DNA of 64,000 nucleotides from Pandoraea aquatica (GTDB lineage: Bacteria > Pseudomonadota > Gammaproteobacteria > Burkholderiales > Burkholderiaceae), in the NCBI RefSeq assembly GCF_902459565.1, contig NZ_CABPSN010000006.1, positions 232,671-296,670 of the forward strand, given 5' to 3'. A program made the position numbers and the translations under genes. Below, piece after piece: positions 36,849 to 49,007 of the stretch (within the stretch, counting starts at the first letter, position 1; each line of letters begins with the position of its first letter). The notes beneath the pieces were generated by a model. That model searched no databases. It saw nothing but the letters and a program-made list of their open reading frames with translations, and had not been told where the DNA came from.

Positions 36849-39800
36849 TCAGTCGAAGCGCCGGTTGAACAGCACATCGAAGCCGGACAGCGAACCGGTG
36901 CGCAGCGCCAGTTGCCAGCGACGCGAAATCTGCCACGTGATCTTCACGATACTCGCCGCACTCGTCAGACTTTGTTCGTATCCCAACGAGAAGTTGTCCG
37001 AGATCGCCTTGCCGAGCTTGACCACCTGCTCGTCATCGGCCAGTCCGGAATCGCTGGTGCCGATACTGAATTCGTCGATCCCCAGATCCTTGATGATGCG
37101 CTTGCCGCCAGAGGCACCGAGCAGCGCCGTAGCAGCACCTGCCATCGCCTGACGCTGTCCGAGACCCGCACCATCGGGACCGTGGCCGAACATCAACCAT
37201 GAGAGCTTCTCTTCGTCGGAGACGTTCGGCTCGGAGACGAGCGTCACACGCGGCTGACGCACCGTTCCCGTCACCAGCACCCCGGCGGCCACTTCCTGAT
37301 TGCGACGCATGGCCTGAATGTAGATGTTCGGGTTGCCCAGCGGCCCGACGAAGTTGATCTCCCCGCGCTCGATGGCGAGCTTGCGGTCAAACGCTTCGTA
37401 CGTACCCTCCGCCACCGTGATCGTGCCGGTCCCGCGCATCGGTGTGAGCGGATCGCTTTGCACACGCATACTGCCGCGCAGCAACAGATCGGCCCCTGCC
37501 CCGATGAAGCGGAAGTCGCGGCCCAGATTCACTTCGACATTGATGTGCGGCGAGAACCGACTGGCGGGCTTCTCGCTGATGCGCGCGGCTTCTTCCTTCG
37601 GATCGAGCGGCTTGGTCCGTGCCTGAGCGCCGCCGCGCACGACCACGACGTCGTCGCCCAGCTTCGGCGCGGTCGTGGGCGGCAACGCGAAACGCGCGCG
37701 ATCCACGGTGAAGCTTCCGTTCACGGCCATCGACTCGCCGCTGCCCGTCGCCTTGGCCTCGCCCGTGAGCGACAACTGACGGTCGGGCGCGGCGAACAGC
37801 TGCAACTTGTCTGCGGCGAGCGTGATGGCGAGTGTCGGCTCCGGGGTGTCGAGACGGATATTGCCCGTCGCGCGCGCCGTGCCGCCACCGCCACCGGTCA
37901 CGACCACGTCGCGCAGCACGATCTCGGTCGGCGTGAGCGCAATGCGCATCTTGCCGTCCTTCACGCTGACGCCCGTATCGAACATCTGCACCGAAAGATC
38001 GTCGGCCGTCAGTTCGCCGGTCGGACGCGGCTTCGCCACCGTGCCCGCCAGCGCCACCTGCAAGTTGGCGCGGCCCTTGAAGGCGAACTGCGCACCGGCG
38101 AGGTCTTCGAACTTCGAGAGGTTCGGAATCGCGACAGCGATACGACCGGTGAGCGGCGCATCGTCGGGGACGTCCGGGATGCCGCCCTGCACACGCAGCC
38201 CGGTTTGCACATCCGCGTCGACGGTCCCGACCAGCGAGGACACGGCCTTGAGCGTCGTGCGCGCCTGCTGACCCGACAGATCGATGCGGGTGCGCAACTC
38301 CGAGATGCCGAGCGGCACGCGTGCGCCCACGCCGCCCTTCTCGGCGCTCAGGCCGGGAATGCCCGTGACCGTCACATTGACGTGATCGTTCGCGCCGCCG
38401 CGACGCAGCGTGACATCGCCACTGCGACGCACGATTTCCACGAAGCCGTCTGCGCGCTGACCCGCGCTCACGTTCCACTTGCCGTCGAGCACCATGTCGC
38501 TGGCAATCGGTGGCGTCTCGCCGGTGAACGACTGCACGACACGCAGCACCTGCGCGATGTCGAGCGTATCGATCGTGCCCGCCGTCTTAAGTTGGCCGCC
38601 ACCGTAATCGAAGTTCGCGAGCGAGAGCGCGCCGGCCCCCGTCACGAGCTTCGCCGCACCGAGATGCACACGTTGCTCGCTCGCTTCGATCTGCCAGGGC
38701 GACGCGAGATTCAGCTTCGGCACACCCCGATTTTCGAGCGTCTGGATCGTGCCCTTCCAACCCGGCTTGCCGCCTGCGTTGGTCACAGCACCCGAGGCGT
38801 CGAGATTCATGTCGAGCGGCGCTTCGCGCAACTTGCCCGCAGCCTTCAGATGCAGGGTGTGCGCACCGCGCGTGCCCGCCAACGCCAGCGACAGTTTGTC
38901 GAGTCGTGCGACGCTGCTGGCGAAACCTTGACCGTCGAGCGTGACGTTCAGACGATCGCCTGCAGCGCCGGGGAAGCCGCCGCTGACATCCACCTTGCCG
39001 GCCAGATGCTCCAGCTTTTGCGCGCCGAACACGAGTTTGTCGGCGACCAGTGTTGCGGCAACCGCCGGACGCTCCATCGTGCCCGAGACCTGACCGTCCA
39101 GTTGCAGACGGCCTGCCAGGCCGAAGCCCAGCTTATCGAGCGACGGGGCATCGACGTTCACTGCCATCTTGTCGCCCGGTGCACCGAAGCTGCCGCGCAG
39201 CACGACCTTGTTCCCCGCGACGAGCAGGTTCGCATCGCTCGGCAACATTCGCGTGCCGGCCAGCCTCACCGTACCCGCACCGCTCATCGGCAGGTCCGCG
39301 TAGACACTGTCCTGTAACGCGAACTTCAGCGCCAGCCCGAACGCGGGACGCAGCGCGCCCTGTGCATCGAACTGACCGGTGACGCTGGCGACCGGTGTTT
39401 TTGCACCAGCTTTTTGCGGACCATAAAGGTCGTACCACGCGGCAGGATCGAAACGCGTCAGCTTGATCTGCGCCTTGTAAGCGCCAGTGTCGCCGTTCTC
39501 CAGCACGCCGGTCGCCGCGACCTTGCCGTTTCCGGCGTCGAGCGACAGTGCGTGAATCGTCGTGCCCTTCGCGTCGAGTCCAACGTCGGCAAGCACTCGA
39601 CGGGCCGCGTCGCGCCAGTCGAGCGCGATGCGCTGACCGTTCGCGTCGAGCTTGATGTCGAGCGGGCCGCCGAGCTTCGTCGCGGGCAGCTTGCCGTACA
39701 ACGCTCGCAGGTCGAGGTCGCGCATCGTGAAGGCGAAACCGCCGACGGTCGCTTCGGCATCGGTCGTTGCTTCGTTAGTGGCAGTGGCAGCGCTCGCGGT

Positions 39801-41111
39801 GCTGGCTACGCTTGCGGAAGGCGTCGCCGGGACAGCAGGCGCAGGCGTGCTTGCCGTCGCCACCTTCTCCCGTCGCAACTCACCGCTACCAGTCAACACA
39901 GCGCGGCCTGCGAGTTTCAACTCGATACCGGTCAACGCCTGACGCGTTGCATCGAGCAACACTTGCGTGCGCAGACTTTCCACCGGCAGCCAGCCCGCGT
40001 CGATCGCGCCGGGCTTCGCGTTGGTGACCGACACCGGCCCCAGCACGCGGAACTCCTTTGCGCCCGGTTGCGGCCGCAAGTCGGCCTGCACCGCGAGGTC
40101 CGCCTGCGGCGCACTCGGCGCGAAATCGCGCGGGTTAAGGTGATCGAGCGCAATCTGCGCGCGGGAGAGCGGCACCGCACCGAACGGCGACGCCGCAATG
40201 TGCGCCGTCCCGTTCAGCTTCTCGCCGCTGGCCGTCAGGTCGACGACGAGGGCGTCGAGGGAACCAGACAAATCGGCCTTGAGCGCGACGGGAATATCGC
40301 CCGCCTTCGCCTGCAACCCGACGTTGCCGCTTAGCGCAAACGGACGCTGCCCATTCAATTGCAAACTGGCCTGCGCTTCACCATACGGCGTGCCGAGATG
40401 CTCGATCTGTACCGTGTGCTGCGTGCCGTCGCTTCGACCCGCCACGCGGATGTCTTCCAGCACAAGCGCAGGCGAGTGCAGCGTGAGCTTCGCCACGCGC
40501 ACGTCGTTCAGCGTCAGCCCCAGCGGCAGACGCAGGCTTGTCGGCATCGTCGTCGGTGTGTTCGACGGCGGGGACGGCGCGAAAGCCAGCTCCACGTCGC
40601 CCGCATGCAGCTTGTCGACGGTGAAATGCAGCGGACGCAAGCCGAGATCCCAACGACTTTCGAGCCGGCTGACGGTGATGCGGGTCGCGCCATCCACGTA
40701 GCGCATGTCGTTCAGCGTGAAGCCGTGCAGCACGCTGCCGCTGCGCCATTCGCCTGCGAGCTTGCCGCCGAGCGTCGAGACGGCCGTCTGCCATAGCCAG
40801 CGACTGCCGCGCTCGCTCGACATCGCCCACACCAACGCGCCGATGGCGAGCACGACGATCAGCAGTATCGCGAGGACGATGCCCGCGAGCGTGCGCCCCC
40901 AGCGTCGGCGACGTGGTGGGGGCGGTGGTGCGGCAGCGTTATCCGGCGGCACGTTACCGCCACCGTCCGGGCCTCGCGCGCCGGGGCGCGTCAATGTGGG
41001 CTCCGTGGGTCCTCGTCCGGCGTCCCGTGCGCCCTGTGCCCCCTGATCGCCTTGGCGAACATCGGTCATGGCGGTCGTCGGCATCAAAGTATTGAGCAGC
41101 ATCTTCATCAT
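36849..41111 (-). CDS. tamB: Translocation and assembly module subunit TamB
   Basis: A 1420-residue protein with a Gly/Pro-rich cytoplasmic N-terminus (1-70), a signal-anchor helix (about 74-96), a very long beta-rich periplasmic body and the C-terminal DUF490/TamB domain (about 1080-1420) ending GFDVLFNRRFD. TamB bridges the periplasm and works with TamA in outer-membrane protein and lipid transport. Its ATG shares one base with the tamA stop (TGATG), indicating translational coupling. An Ala/Ser/Thr-rich insert (about residues 420-460) is longer than usual. Several in-frame ATGs (residues 1, 2, 4, 10, 15) make the exact start uncertain. Confidence 0.93.
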   Translation of the reverse strand: MMKMLLNTLMPTTAMTDVRQGDQGAQGARDAGRGPTEPTLTRPGARGPDGGGNVPPDNAAAPPPPPRRRRWGRTLAGIVLAILLIVVLAIGALVWAMSSERGSRWLWQTAVSTLGGKLAGEWRSGSVLHGFTLNDMRYVDGATRITVSRLESRWDLGLRPLHFTVDKLHAGDVELAFAPSPPSNTPTTMPTSLRLPLGLTLNDVRVAKLTLHSPALVLEDIRVAGRSDGTQHTVQIEHLGTPYGEAQASLQLNGQRPFALSGNVGLQAKAGDIPVALKADLSGSLDALVVDLTASGEKLNGTAHIAASPFGAVPLSRAQIALDHLNPRDFAPSAPQADLAVQADLRPQPGAKEFRVLGPVSVTNAKPGAIDAGWLPVESLRTQVLLDATRQALTGIELKLAGRAVLTGSGELRREKVATASTPAPAVPATPSASVASTASAATATNEATTDAEATVGGFAFTMRDLDLRALYGKLPATKLGGPLDIKLDANGQRIALDWRDAARRVLADVGLDAKGTTIHALSLDAGNGKVAATGVLENGDTGAYKAQIKLTRFDPAAWYDLYGPQKAGAKTPVASVTGQFDAQGALRPAFGLALKFALQDSVYADLPMSGAGTVRLAGTRMLPSDANLLVAGNKVVLRGSFGAPGDKMAVNVDAPSLDKLGFGLAGRLQLDGQVSGTMERPAVAATLVADKLVFGAQKLEHLAGKVDVSGGFPGAAGDRLNVTLDGQGFASSVARLDKLSLALAGTRGAHTLHLKAAGKLREAPLDMNLDASGAVTNAGGKPGWKGTIQTLENRGVPKLNLASPWQIEASEQRVHLGAAKLVTGAGALSLANFDYGGGQLKTAGTIDTLDIAQVLRVVQSFTGETPPIASDMVLDGKWNVSAGQRADGFVEIVRRSGDVTLRRGGANDHVNVTVTGIPGLSAEKGGVGARVPLGISELRTRIDLSGQQARTTLKAVSSLVGTVDADVQTGLRVQGGIPDVPDDAPLTGRIAVAIPNLSKFEDLAGAQFAFKGRANLQVALAGTVAKPRPTGELTADDLSVQMFDTGVSVKDGKMRIALTPTEIVLRDVVVTGGGGGTARATGNIRLDTPEPTLAITLAADKLQLFAAPDRQLSLTGEAKATGSGESMAVNGSFTVDRARFALPPTTAPKLGDDVVVVRGGAQARTKPLDPKEEAARISEKPASRFSPHINVEVNLGRDFRFIGAGADLLLRGSMRVQSDPLTPMRGTGTITVAEGTYEAFDRKLAIERGEINFVGPLGNPNIYIQAMRRNQEVAAGVLVTGTVRQPRVTLVSEPNVSDEEKLSWLMFGHGPDGAGLGQRQAMAGAATALLGASGGKRIIKDLGIDEFSIGTSDSGLADDEQVVKLGKAISDNFSLGYEQSLTSAASIVKITWQISRRWQLALRTGSLSGFDVLFNRRFD

Positions 41112-42958
41112 CAGAAGGCCACCCCCAACGAGATCGACGGACGGAAGCGGCGGTCATGCACGCCATATCCGAGATCGAGGTTCACCGGGCCGACTGGGCT
41201 ACGCCAGCGCACCCCGAAACCCACACCGTGATAGAGCGGTGTGGGATGTCGGTAGTCGTCGGTTGCCGTCCCCACGTCCCAGAACACCGCGCCGCCCCAA
41301 TCGCGCGTAACCCAGCGCTGATATTCGAGACTCGCCGTCGCAAGGTACTTCGTCGGGAAGGTCGTGCCGTTCTGCTGACGACCGATGCTCTGATATGTAT
41401 AGCCGCGAATCGACGAGGTGCCGCCCGCGAAAAACAGCAGCGAGGACGGAATCCGGTTGCTGTTGCCGTTCGTCAGCACCGCGCCCAGTTCCAGTCTCGC
41501 CAGCACGAGATCGCGTTGTCCGACCGGGAAGTACTGACGAATACGGCCGTAGAGTCGCGCGAAACTCTGATCGGTCAGCAGCGGCTTTGCGGCGAAGCCG
41601 AGCTGCGTGTTGATGATGTTGCCCTTGCGTGGAAAGATCAGGTCGTCCACGTCGCGACGGTTCCACGAGAACGCGGGCACGAGTGCCTTGTTGAGGAAAC
41701 GCTCGCCACCGTCCGGACGCTCGTCCGTCCGATAGAAGTCCAGCGTGTAAGCCCAGTCGTAACGTTCGCGCGAGCGCGCACGCTTGATGCCGACCTGCGT
41801 CGAGCGCTGGTCGAGACCGTTCAGATACGTTCGGTCGAACGCCCCGCGCAGGCTGTTGGTGTACGCGCTCTCGTCGGGCGGCATGCCGATTTCGGCATAA
41901 CCGCCTTGCCGGTACTGTTCGAGACGCGCTTGTGAGTCGAACGTCCACGCCTTGCCGAACAGGTTGTAGTACGAGTAGCGCCCGTTGACGCTCGCGCCCG
42001 TATCCGTCGTGTAGCCGACCCCGCTTTGCACGCGATGCGTGGGGAATTCGCGCACTTTCACTTCCACCGGCGCGAGTTCGGCCTTCGACGGGTCTTCCGT
42101 CACCGAAATGATCACGTTGGAAAAGTACGGCGTGGCCTGAATCTGGCGTTGCAGTTCCTGCAAGCGGTCGGCGTCGAACGCCTCGCCCTCGGACAGCGGA
42201 TTGACGTTGCGGATGATCTGCGCGGGATAGCGGCGCGTGCCGGTGATCACCAGCGGCCCGAGCGTGAACGGCGGGCCGCTCTCGTAGGTCGCGGCGAGCG
42301 AGGCGGCGTCGTTGTCGGCGTCGACCACGGCGCGCGAGAACGTCATCTTGGCGGCGTGGTAGCGCTTTTGTCCTAACTGAAACAGAGTGTCGTTCTTCGC
42401 CTTGTCCCAGTCGGACTGGCGAAACGGGGCGTCGACGGGCAGCTCCCAGGCGTTGCGCAACTGCTCGACGCGCTGCGGATCCTGCTCGGCGACCGGGCCG
42501 GTGAATTTGAGGTCGACGTCCTTGATATGCGTCCGGGGGCCAGCGTCGACCTTGATGTCGACATCGCGCTTGCCGTTGATGGTCGCGACATCCACATGGG
42601 TGACGGGTGAGAAATAGCCTTCCGTCGACGTCAGTTCCTGCACTTGCTCGCCGATGGTGGCCACGATGTGCTCGAACTGGGCATCGCCGATGTCGTCACG
42701 CGGGGCGAAGCGCACGACGTCGAGGTTGTCCTTCAGGAGCTTGGCGATGTCTTTGGGCGCGTCGACACGCACCCGATAGTCGGCTTGGGCCAGACCGGGC
42801 GCGCACAGGCCGCAAGCCAGCGCCGCCAGGCTCACCAGTCGGGCGGGCAGAAGATGCGGGAATGGACGTACTAATGAGCGAACTAATGGGCGTACTGAAA
42901 TGCGCACGCCAAAGCGACGGCCAGCGTCGTGTCCGGATTTGATCTGCGAGACGGTCAA
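41111..42958 (-). CDS. tamA: Autotransporter assembly factor TamA (Omp85 family)
   Basis: About 615 residues with POTRA domains (roughly 60-280) and a C-terminal 16-strand Omp85 barrel ending RFRPSISLGVAF, with a final aromatic residue as expected for Bam recognition. The barrel contains the conserved FFAGGTSSIRGY lid motif. The frame is open back to 43147, but the segment before 42958 has no signal-like character. The TTG at 42958 has AAGGA 5 nt upstream and gives a long signal region ending CAPGLAQA. A GTG further in is an alternative. It is immediately upstream of, and coupled to, tamB. Confidence 0.88.
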   Translation of the reverse strand: MTVSQIKSGHDAGRRFGVRISVRPLVRSLVRPFPHLLPARLVSLAALACGLCAPGLAQADYRVRVDAPKDIAKLLKDNLDVVRFAPRDDIGDAQFEHIVATIGEQVQELTSTEGYFSPVTHVDVATINGKRDVDIKVDAGPRTHIKDVDLKFTGPVAEQDPQRVEQLRNAWELPVDAPFRQSDWDKAKNDTLFQLGQKRYHAAKMTFSRAVVDADNDAASLAATYESGPPFTLGPLVITGTRRYPAQIIRNVNPLSEGEAFDADRLQELQRQIQATPYFSNVIISVTEDPSKAELAPVEVKVREFPTHRVQSGVGYTTDTGASVNGRYSYYNLFGKAWTFDSQARLEQYRQGGYAEIGMPPDESAYTNSLRGAFDRTYLNGLDQRSTQVGIKRARSRERYDWAYTLDFYRTDERPDGGERFLNKALVPAFSWNRRDVDDLIFPRKGNIINTQLGFAAKPLLTDQSFARLYGRIRQYFPVGQRDLVLARLELGAVLTNGNSNRIPSSLLFFAGGTSSIRGYTYQSIGRQQNGTTFPTKYLATASLEYQRWVTRDWGGAVFWDVGTATDDYRHPTPLYHGVGFGVRWRSPVGPVNLDLGYGVHDRRFRPSISLGVAF

Positions 42959-43234
42959 AACCTTCCTTGGAAATATCGCCGCCGGTGGTCCGGCGTGCCG
43001 TGAAGAGTGCTCAAACGCACGATGCCCGCCAGCATGGCACAACGAGACACCGCGCATTGCGTATGTGAGTCGTATTTGAACATATCCCGGAGTGCGGTTC
43101 ACCCGTGCAGCCGAAATTCGGGGAAATCGCCCAAAACGCCAAAACACCGAACCGCGACGGGTTTGCGGTAGAATCTGCGTCGATTGGCACCGTCCTGACG
43201 GTGCCGCTTTTGCCTATTTTTCAAGCAATCGACC

Positions 43235-43417
43235 ATGTACGAGTCCGACATCACCCAATTCATCAAGCAACTCAAGACCGAGAAGCCGACGCTGGAAGCG
43301 GAGCAACGTAAGGGCCGCTCCCTGCTGTGGGACAAGCAACCGATTGATATGGAAGAGCGCAGCCGCGCCCAGCAATCGCGTGTGGCCCAGCAGCCGTACG
43401 TCTACCAAAGCGAGTAA
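43235..43417 (+). CDS. DUF3460-family small protein
   Basis: A 60-residue hydrophilic protein opening MYESDITQFIKQLKTEKP, with a Q/R-rich tail ending QQPYVYQSE. This matches DUF3460, a betaproteobacterial family of unknown function commonly found upstream of scpA and panC, as here. No signal or membrane segment was seen. It starts the DUF3460-scpA-panC series, 27 bp before the scpA start. Confidence 0.85.
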   Translation: MYESDITQFIKQLKTEKPTLEAEQRKGRSLLWDKQPIDMEERSRAQQSRVAQQPYVYQSE

Positions 43418-43444
43418 AACGCCGCTCTCCGGCCGAGTTCCGCA

Positions 43445-45422
<1,978 letters not shown>

Positions 45423-45583
45423 GCGCCGGGCCCGCCGCGCACGGTCGAGCGACCCGCACGACCAGCGCGAAGGGCTCCAGGCGCAAGCCGTGCGCGTGTC
45501 GGCACTTCGCCGATTCCGCGCGCACATTCTTCGTCGCGCAGCGTGCGCGGCATCGAAACACATCGCAACACAAGAGGCACGCC

Positions 45584-46006
45584 ATGTACCGCACCATGCT
45601 CAAGTCGAAGATCCATCGCGCCACCGTAACGCACTGCGAATTGCATTACGAAGGCTCGTGCGCGATCGACGAAAACCTGCTCGAAGCCTCGGGCCTTGTC
45701 GAAAATGAGCAAATCGACATCTTCAACGTCAACAACGGCGAACGTTTCACGACCTACGCTATTCGCGGCGAGCGCGGCAGCGGCATGATCTCGCTCAACG
45801 GCGCGGCCGCACGTCGCGCGCAGCTCGGCGACATCGTGATCATCGTGTCGTACGCACAAGTCGAGGAAAAGGAAGTGCTGGCCGGCTTCAAGCCCAAGCT
45901 GGTGTTCGTCGACGAGAAGAACGTGCAGAAGGGCGAACGCGATCACGTGCCGCTGCAAGCGTGGGAAGAAACCCGCGCCTTCGAAGCCGCTCAGGCAGCG
46001 AAGTAA
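45584..46006 (+). CDS. panD: Aspartate 1-decarboxylase (pyruvoyl-dependent)
   Basis: A 140-residue enzyme making beta-alanine from aspartate. The self-cleavage site Gly24-Ser25 (HYEGSCAID) generates the pyruvoyl group, and Tyr58-region residues in [12 protein letters not shown] and NGAAARR complete the active site. It is a little longer than the usual 126 residues at the C-terminus ([14 protein letters not shown]). The start ATG 45584 follows AGAGG; upstream frame was rejected because it overlaps panC in another register. Confidence 0.96.
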   Translation: MYRTMLKSKIHRATVTHCELHYEGSCAIDENLLEASGLVENEQIDIFNVNNGERFTTYAIRGERGSGMISLNGAAARRAQLGDIVIIVSYAQVEEKEVLAGFKPKLVFVDEKNVQKGERDHVPLQAWEETRAFEAAQAAK

Positions 46007-46038
46007 GGCGACGCGTCGGACACCGACGCGGCTCAAAG

Positions 46039-46065
46039 AAAAAGGGACCTTCGGGTCCCTTTTTT
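46039..46065. terminator. Bidirectional terminator between panD and the ParA-like gene
   Basis: AAAAAGGGACC pairs with GGTCCCTTTTT over a TTCG tetraloop, with T runs on both strands, so it serves both convergent genes. Confidence 0.92.
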
Positions 46066-46091
46066 ATGCCTGAGCGCTCACCCGACGTTCG

Positions 46092-46715
46092 TCACTTCGC
46101 CACGAACTCGGTGATGCCGTCCCACTGCGGCAGATCGCGCTCGACGCGCCCCGGTGCTACATCCCACAACGTCAGCCCATGCGCGGCGAGTTGCACATAG
46201 TTCTGCGTGTTGCGCAGCATGCCGAGCACCGGCAGGCCCGCTTCCTCACAGTAGCGCGAGAGCTGATCGGCCGCCCGCGTGCGTGCGTCCACGCGCATCC
46301 CGACCACACCGATGCGTACGTCGCCCTGACGCACCGCCTTCTCTTCGCCCAGCTTCTGGAGGAAATCGCGCGTGGCGAGGATATCGAAGATCGACGGCTG
46401 CAACGGCACCAGAATGTGGTCCGCGAGCTTGAGGATCGAGTCAAGACGCTTGCCATGCAGGCCAGCGGGCGTGTCGAGCACCGCATGCGTGGTGCCCTTG
46501 GGCGGGCGGGCCACCTCGTTGTGGTCAACCTCCCAGGTAGCGATCGGACGCAGCGCCGGTGGACGCAGCCCCAGCCAGGCGCGCGAGGACTGCTGACGAT
46601 CCGTGTCGCCCAGCATGACGGCATGACCCTGCGCGGCGAGATAGCCCGCCAGATTCGTCGCCAGCGTGCTCTTACCCACGCCACCCTTTGGATTCGCCAC
46701 CACAATCACCGGCAT
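46092..46715 (-). CDS. ParA/MinD-superfamily ATPase
   Basis: A 207-residue P-loop ATPase opening MPVIVVANPKGGVGKSTLA, with the deviant Walker A KGGVGKST (10-17), a DTDRQQSS switch in place of the common DxDPQ, and a VLDTPAG Walker B. GGGGAG lies about 8 nt upstream of the chosen ATG. There is no adjacent parB, so this is probably an orphan ParA used for positioning cell components rather than chromosome partition. It lies 142 bp downstream of cobQ on the same strand. The cargo is unknown. Confidence 0.88.
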   Translation of the reverse strand: MPVIVVANPKGGVGKSTLATNLAGYLAAQGHAVMLGDTDRQQSSRAWLGLRPPALRPIATWEVDHNEVARPPKGTTHAVLDTPAGLHGKRLDSILKLADHILVPLQPSIFDILATRDFLQKLGEEKAVRQGDVRIGVVGMRVDARTRAADQLSRYCEEAGLPVLGMLRNTQNYVQLAAHGLTLWDVAPGRVERDLPQWDGITEFVAK

Positions 46716-46857
46716 TGCAGACTCCCCGAGGTCGATTTTCGCCAATATTACAACGGGTCGATGACGGTGCCGCTTCCGCCCTTTCCTCGCCTGATCCCCG
46801 AAGGGCCTCAGCCGGGCATAAGGACGAATACCAACGATACGTCAATCAGCCGCCCCG

Positions 46858-48378
46858 CTAGCGCAGACAAGCCCAAACGCGCGGCAGGTCCAGATGCTCG
46901 GCAAACGCGTCGGCCAGCCGGTCGAGCGACGCCTCGCGCAGCGCGTTGTAGTCCTGCACCGCCAGATCGCGTGCGCCCGCCCACGCGAGCAGCGCTTGCA
47001 GTGCCTCGGGGGTGTCGAACAGGCCGTGCAGATACGTCCCCATGACCTGATCGTCGGCCGAGCGGGCACCGTCGGCGACCGGGCCTTGCGCATCTTGTGC
47101 GCCACCGTCCAGCCAGACCGCAGGACGTGCGAGCGCCGCCCCGCGCGTCACGCCCATGTGAATCTCGTAGCCATTCACCGGCGCGTCGCCGGCGGTGAGA
47201 CGTCCGGCCACCACGCGCAGTTGCTTCTGCGGCTCCATGGTGGTCTCGATCTCCAGCCAGCCGAGGCCCGAGGTCGTGCCCGCGTCGCCTTCGAGCCCGA
47301 GCGGATCGTGAATCGCCGCACCGAGCATCTGCAAGCCGCCGCAGATCCCCAGCACTTTGCCGCCATAGCGCAGATGCCGCGCGATCGCCGTCTCCCAGCC
47401 TTGTGCGCGCAACCACGCGAGATCGGCACGCACATGCTTGCTGCCAGGCAGGATCACGAGATCGCTGGCGGGCCACGCCTCGCCCGCGCCGACATAACGG
47501 AAATCGACTTGCGGATGCGCACGCAGAGCGTCGAAGTCGGTGTGATTACTGATGCGCGGCAAGGCGGGCACGGCCACACGCAGACGCGTCTCGCCGCTCG
47601 CGGCCTTGTGACGCTCGCCGGGCAGCATGTCTTCCCCGTCGAGATGCAGCCCATGCAGGTAAGGCAGCACGCCCAGCACCGGGATGCCCGTCTTCGTCTC
47701 CAGCCACTCCAGCCCGCTCGTGAGCAGCGACGGATCGCCGCGAAAGCGATTGATGACGAAGCCCTTGATACGCGCCCGTTCGCTGTCCGACAGACACGCG
47801 AGCGTGCCGATCAATTGCGCAAAGACGCCACCCCGGTCGATGTCGGCGACGAGTATCACCGGGGCGTCGACCGCTTCTGCGAAGCCCATGTTCGCGATAT
47901 CGCGTGCGCGCAGATTCACCTCGGCCGGACTGCCCGCGCCCTCGACCAGCACCGCGTCGTACCCAGCACGCAGACGCTCGTACGCGGCCAGCACCGCCGC
48001 CATCGCGCGAGGCTTGTACTCGTGATACGCACGCGCATCGAGATCGGCCACGACCTTGCCGCCGATGATGACCTGTGCGCCCCGGTCGCTGCTCGGCTTG
48101 AGCAGCACGGGATTGAAGTCGGTATGCGGTGCAACGCCCGCCGCTTGGGCCTGCAACGCTTGTGCGCGTCCGATCTCGCCGCCGTCGGCCGTCACGGCAC
48201 TGTTGAGCGCCATGTTCTGTGGCTTGAAGGGGGCGACGCGCACGCCCTCGCGATACAGAAGACGACAAAGACCGGCGACGACCGTGCTCTTGCCTGCGTC
48301 CGACGACGTCCCCTGAACCATCAGGGTGCCGCGACGCGGGCCGGCGGGGGCTTCGAATTTGACAGGGATTTCACTCAT
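46858..48378 (-). CDS. cobQ: Cobyric acid synthase
   Basis: A 506-residue glutamine-dependent amidotransferase that amidates the b, d, e and g side chains of adenosyl-cobyrinate diamide. The N-terminal ATPase domain has [12 protein letters not shown] (21-32), and the C-terminal triad glutaminase domain has the nucleophilic Cys in [12 protein letters not shown] with a later GTYLHGLFD histidine motif. The start was set at ATG 48378. It is divergent from cobU with only 40 bp between starts, and belongs to the cobalamin locus. Confidence 0.95.
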   Translation of the reverse strand: MSEIPVKFEAPAGPRRGTLMVQGTSSDAGKSTVVAGLCRLLYREGVRVAPFKPQNMALNSAVTADGGEIGRAQALQAQAAGVAPHTDFNPVLLKPSSDRGAQVIIGGKVVADLDARAYHEYKPRAMAAVLAAYERLRAGYDAVLVEGAGSPAEVNLRARDIANMGFAEAVDAPVILVADIDRGGVFAQLIGTLACLSDSERARIKGFVINRFRGDPSLLTSGLEWLETKTGIPVLGVLPYLHGLHLDGEDMLPGERHKAASGETRLRVAVPALPRISNHTDFDALRAHPQVDFRYVGAGEAWPASDLVILPGSKHVRADLAWLRAQGWETAIARHLRYGGKVLGICGGLQMLGAAIHDPLGLEGDAGTTSGLGWLEIETTMEPQKQLRVVAGRLTAGDAPVNGYEIHMGVTRGAALARPAVWLDGGAQDAQGPVADGARSADDQVMGTYLHGLFDTPEALQALLAWAGARDLAVQDYNALREASLDRLADAFAEHLDLPRVWACLR

Positions 48379-48418
48379 GACGCGGATTATCGCATCGGGC
48401 GCTCGTACAATATCTGCC

Positions 48419-48985
48419 ATGACCGACCTCGCTCCAAACTCCCCCGATCTCACCTTCGTGCTCGGCGGCGCACGCTCCGGCAAGAGTGCGTTTGCCGAAC
48501 ACCTCGCCACGCAGAGCGGCCTGTCCGTGACCTATGTCGCGACGGCTGCCGTAACCGGCGAGCCCGAGATGCAGGCGCGCATTGCGCATCACCGGGCAAG
48601 CCGTCCGGCGCATTGGGAAACGGTGGAAGCCGGACGCGAGCTGGCGCGCACACTGCGGGAAGTCGCGCGCGACGGCCATTGCGTGCTCGTCGACTGTCTG
48701 CCGCTGTGGCTGGCGGGCTGGCTGTGTCCGCCGGACGATCATCCCGAGGGACCGGCGACGGACGCGCAATGGCAGCGCGTGGTCGACACACTCGCGCAAA
48801 CGCTGCTGTCGCTGCCCGGCAAGATCGTCGTCGTCAGTAATGAAATCGGTCTGGGTGTGATTCCGATGGGCTCGGTCACGCGGCGTTATGTCGATGAACT
48901 GGGACGTCTCAACCAGCGTGTCGCCGCGCTCGCGCCGCACGTGCGTTTCGTCGTCGCCGGGCTGCCCATGGCCCTCAAGGGATAA
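48419..48985 (+). CDS. cobU: Adenosylcobinamide kinase / cobinamide-phosphate guanylyltransferase
   Basis: A 188-residue bifunctional enzyme that phosphorylates cobinamide and then adds GMP. The P-loop [12 protein letters not shown] is at about 16-27 and the conserved [16 protein letters not shown] (around residues 58-73) contains the guanylylated histidine. The late [10 protein letters not shown] is also typical. A TACAAT hexamer lies only 8 bp before the ATG, so transcription may start almost at the codon; no Shine-Dalgarno is visible. It heads cobU-cbiB-cobC. Confidence 0.93.
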   Translation: MTDLAPNSPDLTFVLGGARSGKSAFAEHLATQSGLSVTYVATAAVTGEPEMQARIAHHRASRPAHWETVEAGRELARTLREVARDGHCVLVDCLPLWLAGWLCPPDDHPEGPATDAQWQRVVDTLAQTLLSLPGKIVVVSNEIGLGVIPMGSVTRRYVDELGRLNQRVAALAPHVRFVVAGLPMALKG

Positions 48986-49007
48986 GAGAAAAAGGAGTCA
49001 CTCGCCG

